Assembly (NCBI GenBank): GCA_001051155.2
Contig: JYIP02000002.1
Span: 1,495,583 to 1,559,582, forward strand
Length of the DNA stretch: 64,000 nt
From: Chrysoporthe austroafricana
Taxonomy: Eukaryota; Ascomycota; Sordariomycetes; Diaporthales; Cryphonectriaceae
Direction of reading: 5' to 3'
In this document: positions 10,628 to 20,549 of the stretch, in pieces
How positions within the stretch are numbered: position 1 is the first letter of the stretch
Layout of the letters: every line of letters begins with the position of its first letter
Notes under the pieces: model-generated
What the model was told of the DNA's origin: nothing
Databases searched by the model: none
What the model saw: only the letters and a program-made list of their open reading frames with translations
Position numbers and translations under genes: made by a program

Positions 10628-12171
10628 TTAAGGCCATGTTGGGTTTTGCAAGGGACAGGTCGGTGCCGGCGTCAGGCGGGGGAGGGTGTGGCTAGGCAGG
10701 CGTTCAAGGAGTCGGCGTGGCATTAGTGGCGGTTCGTGGATTTCGGCTCAACTTCATGTGGTAACATCAGCATCTTGGTGTCGTGGATGGATAGGCTGCG
10801 GACTTGGGATCTAAGCATAATGTGCATAGTGGTGATGGTATCAAGATGTCAAGATGAACACACAACTGAGACCACCTCGAGACCAAAGACGGTAGGTAGT
10901 CTCAGCCGTGAGACACAGTGGTGATTCACTCGTTCGGGAAGCCATGAGGACCAATATGGAAGAAGCAATATGGCAAAAGGCCATGTCGAATCCAAACAGG
11001 CTTCCTCCCACCAACACCGCCGGGGGATCAATTACCTCAGGGCCCGTAGGACTCGGCCGAACAGGCTGACAGACAGGCCGGATGATGTAGAATTGGGAGA
11101 CGAGCTCGCCCGACGCGATACGCAAAGAAACGCGCAGTATACAGAAGCGCTCTACCTGCCCCGCCGATCAGCACATCAACACAAGATCCACAGTAAAAAG
11201 CAAAAAGGTGGGCTTCCTGCTTGTCTCAGTGGCTGGCCTGATCCCGTCTGCGTTCATTGTGGTGTAAGCTCTTCGCCACAGCGAGGCCAGACCAACAAGC
11301 CACACCTTAGCAATAACCTGTTTCTCCCCTCCTCCCGCGACCGATCCCACCTTGGCAAGGGATCCCCATACCTCATACTGACCAATCGTCTTACACCGGC
11401 AGCGGGCGTCCATATTGATACACTCAATCCGCAGCATAGCTCTGTCTCCCCCAGCCTGAGACATACATGTGTGACAGCGCGAACCCCCAAAGGTGGCTGA
11501 ACAGCCATTGCTCTGGGGACCCCCCTCCTCCAGAGATGATGTTTGCCGGTATTACCCACCCTCTACCTATCTGCCCACCCCCCCTACGCGTCCTCGATGA
11601 AGTCATCCTGGGCGAGAGCTCTCCGGCCCCAGCTGCACGGCAGCCATGTTCTGTGCCCTCGCACTGCAGCTATCGCTCAACACAAGACACAGACAGAGTG
11701 GCTCATTGCGTGATGATCCCCGGCTTGGTCCTGAGTCCTTGACGATCGAGATGGCCACCTGTGGCTGTGACGTAAATCTGGGGGTTGCTTCTTCTCCCGT
11801 CTGGCCGCTGATGACGTCCCGCCTTGGGGGGATGCTGTCGACAGCCTGGTGCTACCTGGGACGACGCAATGGCACGTCCAGGGTCCATCTCACCGAGCTG
11901 GTGATGGGATATAAGCTGCCATCGCGCTTTGGCAGCTTCGGGCAGGACCCTTCCAGACTTGATATTCATACAAAGCTATCACGATAATCACAATCCCATC
12001 ACCCTGAACATCATAAACGTCAGCAAGTCCCATCATCCACCCATCATATTCCCATCCCACCACACCTCTTGTTGAGATACCACACACCACATCAGCGCCA
12101 CCGTACTGCCTCACCCCTTGCAGTACGCCTAAGCCTCTCTATCAAGTTACATCACACACAACCTAGCCAAC
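10628..12171. other. Intergenic between the two DUF3659 genes
   Basis: No gene is supported. It holds the terminator side of the 9509 gene and the promoter and leader of the 12172 gene, including an ATATAAG element at 11909-11915 and a long CA/CT-rich leader just before the start codon. Open frames here have no family resemblance. Confidence 0.5.
11909..11915 (+). promoter_or_regulatory. Possible TATA box of the large DUF3659 gene
   Basis: ATATAAG about 260 nt before the ATG at 12172, upstream of a C/A-rich leader. The position fits a core promoter with a long 5' UTR, but no start site is known. Confidence 0.35.
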
Positions 12172-15100
12172 ATGGCGGACTCGAACCCACCCGGAGGCTG
12201 GCCGTGGGGCAAGAACAAGCCCAGCGGCGACTCGGCCAAGGGAACCTCTGAGGCCGCCTCGGCCGTCCAGACCCAGCTCCAGGACAAGGGCGTCCAGGAG
12301 CCTGAGCAGCTGGGCTCGGAGGCCCAGGGCTCGCCAACGCCGATCCGCATGAAGGACGACGGCGCGTCCCAGACGTCCCAGTCCCGGGCGTCCGCCATGC
12401 GCAACCCCGAGTCCGTCAGCGGCAACAAGTCCGTCAAGTACGAGGACGAGCAGCCCGTGTCCGTCCAGGCGCCCGGCTCCACCAAGAGCTTCAGCCGCAC
12501 CGGCAAGGACCCCTCGGTCGCGTCGGAGGCTAACGAGGCCGCGGAGTCGGTGACGGAGAAGGCTGGGTCCCGGATCGGGTCCAAGGCGCCCGAGGAGCCC
12601 GACGACGAGGGCAAGGACCTGACCGAGCCCGTCGAGGACGCCGGCGAGCAGGCCGGCGAGCAGCTCGGCGCGCAGACCGAGAAGACCCAGTCCCAGACCG
12701 GCTCGCGCCTGGGCAGCTTCTTCTCCGGCGCGAAGAACATAGCCTCCTCGTTCGGCGGCGGCGCCAGCAAGGCGGCCAGCGGCTCGGCGCAGCCCGACTC
12801 GGTCCGCGAGCTCCAGGAGCAGCAGAGCCAGGGCGGCGGCGAGACCCTCACCGTCCCCGAGGACAAGACCCAGACCAGCACGGAGGAGGACGAGGAGGAG
12901 GACACGCCCGAGGAGACGCCGGACGGCCGCCAGAGCGAGACCGCCACGTGGGGACACACCACCACCGCCAAGCAGACCGGCGACGCCGGTTTCACCGAGG
13001 GGTTCACCGAAGGTGAGGGGCTGCCCGACAGTGAGGAGCTGCGGCCCGACGATTCTATCACCCATGCAGCTGACAACTCCCGTCTTCGATCAGGAGACCT
13101 AGAAGGCGCCGAGACCCCCCGCCCGGAGGGCGAGACCGAGCTCCCGGAGGGCGAGACCCAGCTCCCCGAGGGTGAGACCGAGCTCGCCAAGGGCGAGCAG
13201 TCCCAGGTCCCGACCAGCCAGATCCCTGAGGGCGAGGGCCTCCCTGAGGGCGTCAGTGCCGAGGGCCAGCAGCTCCCTGAGGGCGTCGAGGGCCAACAGC
13301 TTCCCGAGGGTCAGGTTCCTGAGGACCAGAAGACCGTGTTGACCTCCGCGACGGGCTACGAGACCAACACGACCGCCGAGCCCGCCGAGATCGACTACTC
13401 CATCCTCAAGGACTGCAAGGTCAACAAGCTGGGCAATGTCGTCAACGAGAAGGGCCAGGCCATCGGCCGTATCACCTCCGGTATCATGCAGCACCTGATC
13501 GGCAGGAAGGTCGACGAGAACGGCATCATCTGGAACGACAGCGGTAAGGAGATCGGCCGCGCCGAGCCGATCCCGGACAATGAGCTCCAGGACCTCCTCG
13601 AGCCCAAGCCCTTCGAGTCGTTCGAGGGCAACACCATCGACGGCAAGGGCTGGGTCAGCTGGGGCGGCCAGACCGTCGGCAAGGTCGTCGAGGGTGACCT
13701 GAAGACGCTCCAGGGCAAGACCGTCGACCCTGACGGCGAGATCCTCGACAAGTACGGCAACGTCATCGGCAAGGCCGAGCGCTGGGAGGAGCCCGAGCCC
13801 GAGGAGGAGGTGCCCGAGGCTCCCGTCGACATGTCCATCCTCGCCGGCAAGCGCGTCAACAAGGCGGGCAACGTCGTCGACTCGTCCGGTGTCATCTACG
13901 GCCGCGTGATTGATGGCGACGTCAAGAAGATGGTCGGCCGCATGTGCAACAAGAACGGCGAGATCGTCAGCGAGTCCGGCGACGTCCTAGGCCACGCCGA
14001 GCTCGTCACCGAGGGCGAGCGCGAGGGCTCCAAGGAGGGCCCCTTCGCCGAACTCTCGGGCCTGACCGTCGCCAAGGACGGCACCGTCGTCACCCCGAGC
14101 GGCGATATCGTCGGCCGCCTCGTCACGGGAGACCCCAAGATCCTCGCCGGCCGCTCCGTCGACGAGGACGGCGACGTGCTCGACCGCAACGGCAACGTCC
14201 TCGGCCACGCCGAGCGCTGGGAGCCGGAGCCCGAGGTGGAGCCCGAGAAGGAGAAGGGCCCCCTCGCGGGCCTGCGCGTCAACAATGACGGCAACGTCGT
14301 CGACAAGCACGGCAACGTCATCGCGAAGCTGACCAGCGGCGACCCCCACATCTGCTCGGGCAAGGAGATCGACGACGACGGCGACGTGATCAACTCCAAG
14401 GGCATGACCGTCGGCCACGTCAACCTGCTGTCCGAGATCAAAGAGGAGGACGCGGAGACGGAGGAGGAGAAGGAGGCGCGCCTGCAGAAGGAGCAGGACA
14501 AGAAGCTCGCCATCCAGATGTCCATAGCCCTCGAGCAGTGCCTCGACAAGATCAAGCCGCTCTGCAAGATGATCACCAACAAGATCCAGGTCGAGGAGAG
14601 CAAGCCCGAGGACGAGCGCGACGAGGAGGCTCTCGTCAGAGAGGTCCGGCCCCTCATCGAGGAGGGTGGAAACATCCTCCGCGAGGCCCACGGCGTCATT
14701 CGTGGTCTGGATCCCGATGGCCACATCCAGGCCAACGCGAAATACAAGTCTGGCACCCGCGAAGCCTCGCCTGAGGAGCACCACCTCGCCGAGGTCATCA
14801 AGGAGGTACGTTGCTTGTCTACTATACACCCCCTCACCCTTCACCCTGTCGCCGTAGACACACGAGTCATGCTAACAACGTTCTCGCCAGCTTACCGAGC
14901 ACGTCACCGAAACCATCGAGGGCGCGAAGCGCAAGCTCGAGGGAATGCCCCACGCCAAGAAGGAGCTCAACCCGCTCTGGGGTCTCCTGGGCGAGCCCCT
15001 CTTCCAGATCATCGCCGCCGTCGGCCTCCTGCTCAGCGGTGTGCTGGGCATCGTCGGCCGCCTGCTTCACGGCCTCGGCCTGGGCGGCATCCTCGACGGC

Positions 15101-15187
15101 CTCCTGGGCTCCCTGGGCCTGAACAAGGTCCTGGACAGCCTCGGTCTCGGCGCCATCCTGAACCCTGGCGGCAAGAAGAAGAAATAG
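12172..15187 (+). CDS. Large DUF3659 repeat protein (LEA-like) with hydrophobic C-terminus
   Basis: Exons 12172..14805 and 14891..15187 (976 aa). The 85-nt intron has GTACGT, a GCTAAC branch site and CGCCAG, in phase 0. Residues 1-310 are hydrophilic and rich in E, S, G and T. Residues about 316-385 carry short tandem LPEGET/LPEGV repeats. Five DUF3659 units follow at about 408-470, 481-542, 554-612, 625-687 and 697-757, each made of two half-units (for example KRVNKAGNVVDSSGVIYGRV). A charged helical region (about 765-895) precedes a hydrophobic, glycine/leucine-rich tail (LLSGVLGIVGRLLHGLGLGG, then a second GLG-type stretch) ending in GGKKKK. The tail could insert in or lie on a membrane. 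Fungal relatives are often called LEA-domain proteins; the biochemical role is unknown. Codon use is strongly C-ending, suggesting high expression. Confidence 0.93.
13120..13320 (+). repeat. Tandem LPEGET-coding repeats
   Basis: Head-to-tail 18-21 bp units with the core CCNGAGGGC encode PEGET/LPEGV motifs inside the large DUF3659 protein. About eight to ten imperfect units are visible, so copy number may differ between strains. Confidence 0.8.
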
Positions 15188-15622
15188 TCGCTGAGCGCGC
15201 AAGTATGATCTCATGATGCCTCGCTCCTCTACTTTTTTTCCCTATCGTCTCGAGCGTTTGGGCTTTATGGCTTGGGCTTGGAAAAGGCCCCTGTTGTTTT
15301 GTTTTGTCTTTGTTTCATGAAAAGCAGCCTTTGGGTTCTACGATTGGTATGCGGTTATGAAGTATGCGTGTTGTGTATTTCTATGTACTTGCCATGTGTG
15401 TGTTCCTAGGATTCAGTAGGATAATGATATTAACAAGTGAAAAACCAATGTGCGAGACCCTTTATGTGTGCTTCCATATGTATCACTCAGGTTTGTGGCC
15501 TTGGTTCCATATTTTACCCAAATCTCTTCCCAACCAGCTCGTGTCCATTCACTGCCATTACCTTTCGTATACTCAAAACTTCCCTGCGTGTGATGATGCA
15601 GAGTCTCAAAGTCTGTTCTCCC
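15188..15622. other. 3' intergenic of the large DUF3659 gene
   Basis: AT-richer, T-rich 3' flank, including TTTTTTTCCC and GTTTTGTTTTG runs shortly after the stop codon, as expected for a fungal 3' UTR. No gene is seen. Confidence 0.5.
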
Positions 15623-16219
15623 TTAAACCTTCATCTTCTCATCCTTTCTGAAAGAGGAGCTCATAGATGGGCGAGGCTCCCAAGGGTCATGGACCCAGCA
15701 CACCAGCTTCCGCATATAGCCAAAGAACTTTCGAATCGAATGGGCCCGAACCCTGCGTTTGTTTGGCATCTCTTCTGCGGTGATCAGGGTGGGCTCCGCG
15801 CTCCAGATGCCAGCCTGGAACGCCGAAAGCGAGAATGGGGCGCCCGTGGGCGAGATGCGGAAGGGGTTGGTGGAGAGTGGTAGCAGAGGGGGTCCGAGGT
15901 CCAGGGGTGGGATGTCGTCGAGGGGGTCATAGAACTCCTCGCGAAACTTTCTGGGACGTCGGAGTTGCGTCGGCTCGTTTCTGGGCCGCCTCACTCCTTG
16001 GGATACCGCTCTGGGCTCCCGCCCGGGGTATGGCGTGGGCGGTCGGGAATGTAGATAGTTTGGCTCACTATTTGTGAGGCCAGATGATGTGGTGTCAAGT
16101 GGTGATGTTGCTTTTGTTGTGTTGGTGGCTGTCCGCCACGGGTATGGTGTAGGCGGCCGGGCCGCTAGCCAGTCGTTGCAAGTTGATTCGGGTGACATTG
16201 TGACTGATTGTGACCCCAT
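15623..16219 (-). CDS. Hypothetical protein with RPPTPYP repeats
   Basis: An uninterrupted minus-strand frame of 198 aa from the first ATG at 16219 (a second is at 16198); an upstream exon cannot be excluded. The motif RPPTPYP occurs twice (RPPTPYPWR and RPPTPYPGR), about 30 residues apart. The C-terminal half is less biased (REEFYDPLDDIPPLDLGPPL, then RKFFGYMRKLVCWVHDPWEP), which argues for real coding. No signal peptide or known domain. It converges on the large DUF3659 gene. The repeated PTPYP could be a docking or phospho-motif, but that is a guess. Confidence 0.42.
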   Translation of the reverse strand: MGSQSVTMSPESTCNDWLAARPPTPYPWRTATNTTKATSPLDTTSSGLTNSEPNYLHSRPPTPYPGREPRAVSQGVRRPRNEPTQLRRPRKFREEFYDPLDDIPPLDLGPPLLPLSTNPFRISPTGAPFSLSAFQAGIWSAEPTLITAEEMPNKRRVRAHSIRKFFGYMRKLVCWVHDPWEPRPSMSSSFRKDEKMKV

Positions 16220-18180
16220 TCCTGTTTTGGAATCGGGAAGTACGAAGTGAAGAGCCCTGTGGCAGTGGTTGTTAGTCCACAATAGATTCCCATGACTTTA
16301 TTAGAAGATGGAAGTAACGGCAAGCGCAATCTCAGGAGCGAAGACAGAAGCAGTCAAGGACTCTCAGGTGTATCCAAAGCAGAAGAATGCTATTGCCTGA
16401 CACGGCAGAACCCGAAGACACAGTGACAAGATTCCAAGTATTGCTTCTGAAAAACGCAGGATGAAGAAGGTTGGAGACGTGGCCGGATACAGCCAGAATC
16501 ATGTATAGAATCATTGGGTACTTACATCACGACTTGTGGTGGCCACGAGGCTCTGTTCGAAACTGTTGGTGTTCAAAATTTACCAAGGTCTTTCTTTACC
16601 TGGGTTGATTCAATAGTGAAGAATGCGGTTGTTGTACTGAGTAAAGTTGGCGGTTGTCTTGAAGAGCATTTGTACAAGCAGTACTCGAGTGCGACAACTC
16701 GAGAATTTATATTCCAAGGGAGGGGATACTCATTGCCAGCGTGTAACAGTATGTGCAGCTACAAATTGAGAAAAAGTCGCTCGAGCAGCTCTGAGCTCTG
16801 ACTATTCTTGAGCTAGGTAAGTCGATCACTTACACATATGAGCATGATATCGCAAATGTCTCGAACATTAGCAAGTATTAGGGCAGCTAGTGGAAAAGTT
16901 GAGAGAAATGTACATTAGCTAGGACGACTAGCATAGCATGCAGCCGCTGTCTGCGTGCTGAGAGCTTCATTCTGTAGTTGTTTGGTCAGCTACTAGTTGC
17001 TCTGGCGGAAAGGAGGCGCACTCTGTGGATTGGTAGACACAGTCTATATGTCCTAGCGAGTGTGCGTAGTGTCATTATCAGTCTCGCCGGAACAGATTTT
17101 CCTCCGTAAACCTTCTCTATAGAGCTTGAGCGGAATGGTCATCCCATGTGCTGTGAGCAAGAGATACTATCATAAGGGCAAGGGAAAAAAAAAAAGAAAG
17201 AGAAAAAAAAAGAACAAGCACTCTAATCAGATCAGCTAGACTTCATTTCTTTCTACCATCTTTAAGCTGTTTCCGACTCCCGATTCCATTGTAACTGAAA
17301 GACCTGCCATATAGGATGGATTTTCAGATGCGTATAATATGACCTGGAGAATTGCTACTGTAACCTTTTGCACGGCTACGGCGAGAATTGGAGGAGGTTG
17401 AATTGTCGACATGGGGTGCTCTCTGTCTATAGCAGCCTCTGAGGCTAATGACTAGTCCGCAGGTAAGAGTCATTGCTACTACCTGGTCCAGATGTCTTTG
17501 GAACGAGTCTACAAACTATCTGTTGATGAAATATACCCTAGGGTGTCGTAGCCTGAGAGAGAGAACGATGCGAGTCCTAGCTTAGACTGGGCTGTCGCAC
17601 GGACGAGGTTGACTAGTGGATCGGAGCCTCAAGTGACTAGGACAGGGATGCCACAAGTGCCAGGCTGAGCCGAGCTCGGCTTAGCTAATACGATGCGCCC
17701 TGGGAGACAGATTTTCGGGAGCTTGGGATTTTCATGGCGAGCCCTGTACTCTAAGCTACAAACACGCAACCCACCACCGCATCCCATCCTGGAAATTGAC
17801 GGCCGCCCTAGCTCGAGACGCGTACCATCTAATTTGGCAAGGGAGCTGCACCGGCAATAGGATCTGCGGGCTGGTCTGGATCGAAGGGCCTTGATTCGAA
17901 CCCGGACAGGTCAGGACGGGGAGGGCTGTTTCTAGGAGGTTTGGGACGGCTATAGCGCACGGCATCACCTTTGAGGCGAGCGTAAGGTGCGCTGAAAGAG
18001 CGGGGTCGTTGTCGAGCCGCCTCAACTTCTCGTCGAATAGGACCCTGGGGCACCCGCGAATCTTCAGCCCAGCAGGCGACACGACTTCACAGCGACACGC
18101 ACCGAGACGCGCGCGCCCGTGCTTCCATTGACCATCGCCGGCGATAACCACGCGCTCCCACCGCTCCCAGCTCCGCCAAG
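16220..18180. other. AT-richer gene-poor stretch and mL40 promoter
   Basis: From about 16300 to 17700 base composition drops visibly in GC, and open frames are short with frequent stops. An A-rich tract lies at 17181-17213. No transposon motif or terminal repeat was recognised. The last 300 bases become GC-rich again and form the promoter and leader of the mL40 gene. Confidence 0.5.
17181..17213. repeat. A-rich low-complexity tract
   Basis: Almost pure A with scattered G over about 33 bp in non-coding AT-rich sequence. Confidence 0.8.
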
Positions 18181-18840
18181 ATGCCGTCCTCCTTCAGCAT
18201 GCGCGGTCTCCTCAGATCGCTGCCCACCAGCGCGATGCGCCCGTCCACACTACACACCGGCATCCTCCGGACCCCCGCGACCCCTCTCCTCTCCTCCCCC
18301 TCCTGCCTGCTACCGGCCCCCGCAGCCCGGCCCCTCACGACCAGTCCGCCCCTCCGCGCGCGCGTGGTGAAGAAGAAGCCCGCCGCGGGCGGCAAGGCGC
18401 CCCCGAAGAAGCTCGACCCGGCGGCGGCGCGCGCGCTGGCCCGCAAGCGGCGCGCACAAGCGGTGAGCAAGCTCGACCCCAAGGTGGCGGGGATGATGAA
18501 GTTCCTGTACGCGCCGTCGCAGAAGCCGCCGCCCCTGCGCATGGCGCGCCAGCGCCACCTGCGACACTGGACCATCCACCGGGCGTGGCAGCTCTTCCGC
18601 AGGCGGCTGGAGGAGGCGCGGGAGAGGGAGATGATGCGCATGAGCCAGAGCATGAGCGAGGCGTGCGAGAAGCTGCGGAACCTCGAGGGGCCCGGCACCC
18701 GGCCCAAGGGCTGGCTGTTCCGGAAGTCGATGGAGAAGGTGGGCGTGTGGGGGCCCGATGCCGTGCCGATTGAGTATGCCAGGCCGTTGGTGGAGACGCC
18801 TGGTGAGAAGCCGTGGAATCATGAGTGGAAAAGGGCTTGA
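18181..18840 (+). CDS. MRPL28: Mitochondrial large-subunit ribosomal protein mL40
   Basis: A single-exon gene of 219 aa. Residues 1-60 form a mitochondrial targeting presequence rich in S, R, T and P with few acidic residues. A basic segment follows (VVKKKPAAGGKAPPKKLD), then the MRP-L28/mL40 core: HLRHWTIHRAWQLFRRRLEE, a helix with EACEKLRNLE, LFRKSMEKVGVWGPD, IPIEYARP-like (VPIEYARPLVETPGEKPWN) and a terminal HEWKR. In yeast the homologue (Mrpl28) is a structural protein of the mitochondrial 54S subunit. Length and motif order agree with fungal homologues as I remember them. The presequence, lacking D and E until about residue 78, supports the chosen start. Confidence 0.92.
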   Translation: MPSSFSMRGLLRSLPTSAMRPSTLHTGILRTPATPLLSSPSCLLPAPAARPLTTSPPLRARVVKKKPAAGGKAPPKKLDPAAARALARKRRAQAVSKLDPKVAGMMKFLYAPSQKPPPLRMARQRHLRHWTIHRAWQLFRRRLEEAREREMMRMSQSMSEACEKLRNLEGPGTRPKGWLFRKSMEKVGVWGPDAVPIEYARPLVETPGEKPWNHEWKRA

Positions 18841-19452
18841 GCGTGGTGCTTCAGAAGACTTGGCCGCTGGATGAATGGTTGTGTACATGTTGTGGTAGGG
18901 GTGTTCACAGAGACACCACACACCTTTCCGGATGACGTTCAAAGATCGTCTAGCCAACCGTGTGCAGAGAATTGAAATTAGATGCCATTAATTGTTTAAA
19001 CACTGCTACGCTGCAATTCATCCTTTCTGGTGAAGTAATGAATGACGAAAGCCCGGCTGTGCGCCGCTCCTGTTCCTACATCCCTCCGCTGCTGTACCTG
19101 ACGCGCGGCCACATGAGCCTGGAGGCGGGCTCGCCTCTACAGGATCTCCCCGGCATGGTGTTACAATATCGGCGCCTGGGCTCAGCTGGTATGGTCGCGA
19201 GTCTTTACGGCTGTCAATATATGCCGCTGTGGTCGTGACGCATCACCATGCGTTGGTCGATCGTCGAGGCCGTTGAGCTCGTCGAGTTCATGACAACCTC
19301 TGATAGGCTCAGTGGGCCAAGAACGATATCGGTCGAGTCGCCATCCTCGTTCCGTATCCGTATCCGTCGTGAGTCGAGTCCGGAAGACCATGGTCCCATG
19401 AACAGCACGTCTACCCTCTCTTCTAGTCGTCGTTTGAGTCTGGCTGGGTCCC
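18841..19452. other. Intergenic between mL40 and rho2 (convergent)
   Basis: No gene is supported. It contains the 3' flanks of two converging genes, with nothing repeated or structured that I could see. Confidence 0.5.
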
Positions 19453-20549
19453 TCACAGAATCACACAACAGCCGCTGCCTTCACCCTTCTCAAAGGTTAA
19501 CAGCGCCGCTCGTGTCGCTGCCTCGAAAACGTCGTCCACGCCCTCTCCGCTCAGACTCGAGCACTCGAGGTACTTCCTGGCCCCTATCTCCCGTGCGACC
19601 GCCTCGCCGTCGTGTTCTGTGACGAATCGCAGCGACTTCTTGCGCATCTCCTCGATGGCGACTGGATCCTCCCGCAAATCTTTCTTCAGGCCGACGAGAA
19701 TGATGGGCACGTTGGGACACTTTTCGGTGGCTTCTTCGATCCACTGCGCCGAGAACCTCTTGTCAGCCTCACATCCAATGCCCCGGAGAAAGGATTGATC
19801 AGCAGGAAGGTGACGTCCGGCATCGGTGTGTGCAAATGAGTGTACCACGTGGAGTCGCAGGAGGGGAAATTGCGCGGTCGTACGGAACCCCCCTCACCAT
19901 CGTACGTCCCTCTGGCCTGGAATCGCAGGGAATATGTTTGGTAGTAGCTCACCTTATGCTTGACGTTGTCCAGAGAGTCTGGCGTATCAACCGAGAACCC
20001 TATCAAGATGACGTGCGCCTTGGAGTACGCCAGGGGGCGCAACCGTTCGTAGTCCTCCTGTCCTGCTGTATCCCACAGCGCCAGCTGCACTGACTTGCCA
20101 TCTACTCTGCAATCTGTGACGTAGTTCTCGAACACGGTGGGGATCTGTGCAGACAATTCATCGAGTCAGACATCGTTCGTGTCCTTAGATGCTCGTTGGG
20201 GTGGTGCTCGTGGGCTCGGATGGTCCGGTAGGATTTCAGGGGCAGCAAGGGCCAATGGGTGGCGGACTTACGTAGTGCTGCGGAGCATCGACAAGTCAGC
20301 ATGTGAACATGAGATTGCGAGGTGGGTGGGTAGAGATGGGGTGACCTACTGTAGGGAAGTAACCCAACGTGAAGACGCTGAGCAGACTGGTCTTGCCACA
20401 AGCTCCATCGCCGATAATCACCAGCTTCCTGTGTAGGAGTTCCTGTGTCAGCGCCAGATCTCGTCCGTTTCGCATGGGACCATCGACCAGGGGCTGCGAG
20501 GGGATGCGGACCTGCGGATGACGTTCTGAGAGTTCGCTGCGCTTGCCAT
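19453..20549 (-). CDS. rho2: Rho-family GTPase Rho2
   Basis: Five exons: 20549..20512, 20428..20350, 20277..20272, 20144..19953 and 19743..19453, 201 aa. The P-loop is GDGACGKT (residues about 20-27), then switch I (IPTVFENYV), DTAGQE, GLKKD in place of TKxD, and ECSS. The C-terminus CCVIL carries a CAAX box (CVIL, predicted geranylgeranylation because of the final L) with a preceding cysteine that may be palmitoylated. The sequences [20 protein letters not shown] and [11 protein letters not shown] point to Rho2 rather than Rho1. In fungi Rho2 acts at the plasma membrane in cell-wall integrity and alpha-glucan synthesis. Exon 3 is only six bases (CACTAC, coding His-Tyr), between a CCGCAG acceptor and a GTAAGT donor; it restores the expected [15 protein letters not shown]. 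The tiny exon would easily be missed by gene predictors. Confidence 0.95.

Noticed and set aside
12147..13190. Long minus-strand frames (up to 347 aa) inside the large DUF3659 gene, and similar at 13896-14844
   Set aside because: They are shadows of a strongly C-ending codon pattern; composition is biased S/P/L/G with no domain, while the plus strand holds clear repeats and a spliced tail.
17860..17920. Possible tRNA T-arm (GGGTTCGAATC on the minus strand)
   Set aside because: The flanking bases do not form a 5-bp T stem or an acceptor stem, and no D or anticodon arm is visible.
17829..18053. Small minus-strand frame (RYSRPKPPRNSPPRPDLSG) divergent from mL40
   Set aside because: It lacks an ATG start and a good upstream exon, and the sequence is also mL40 promoter; composition alone is not enough.
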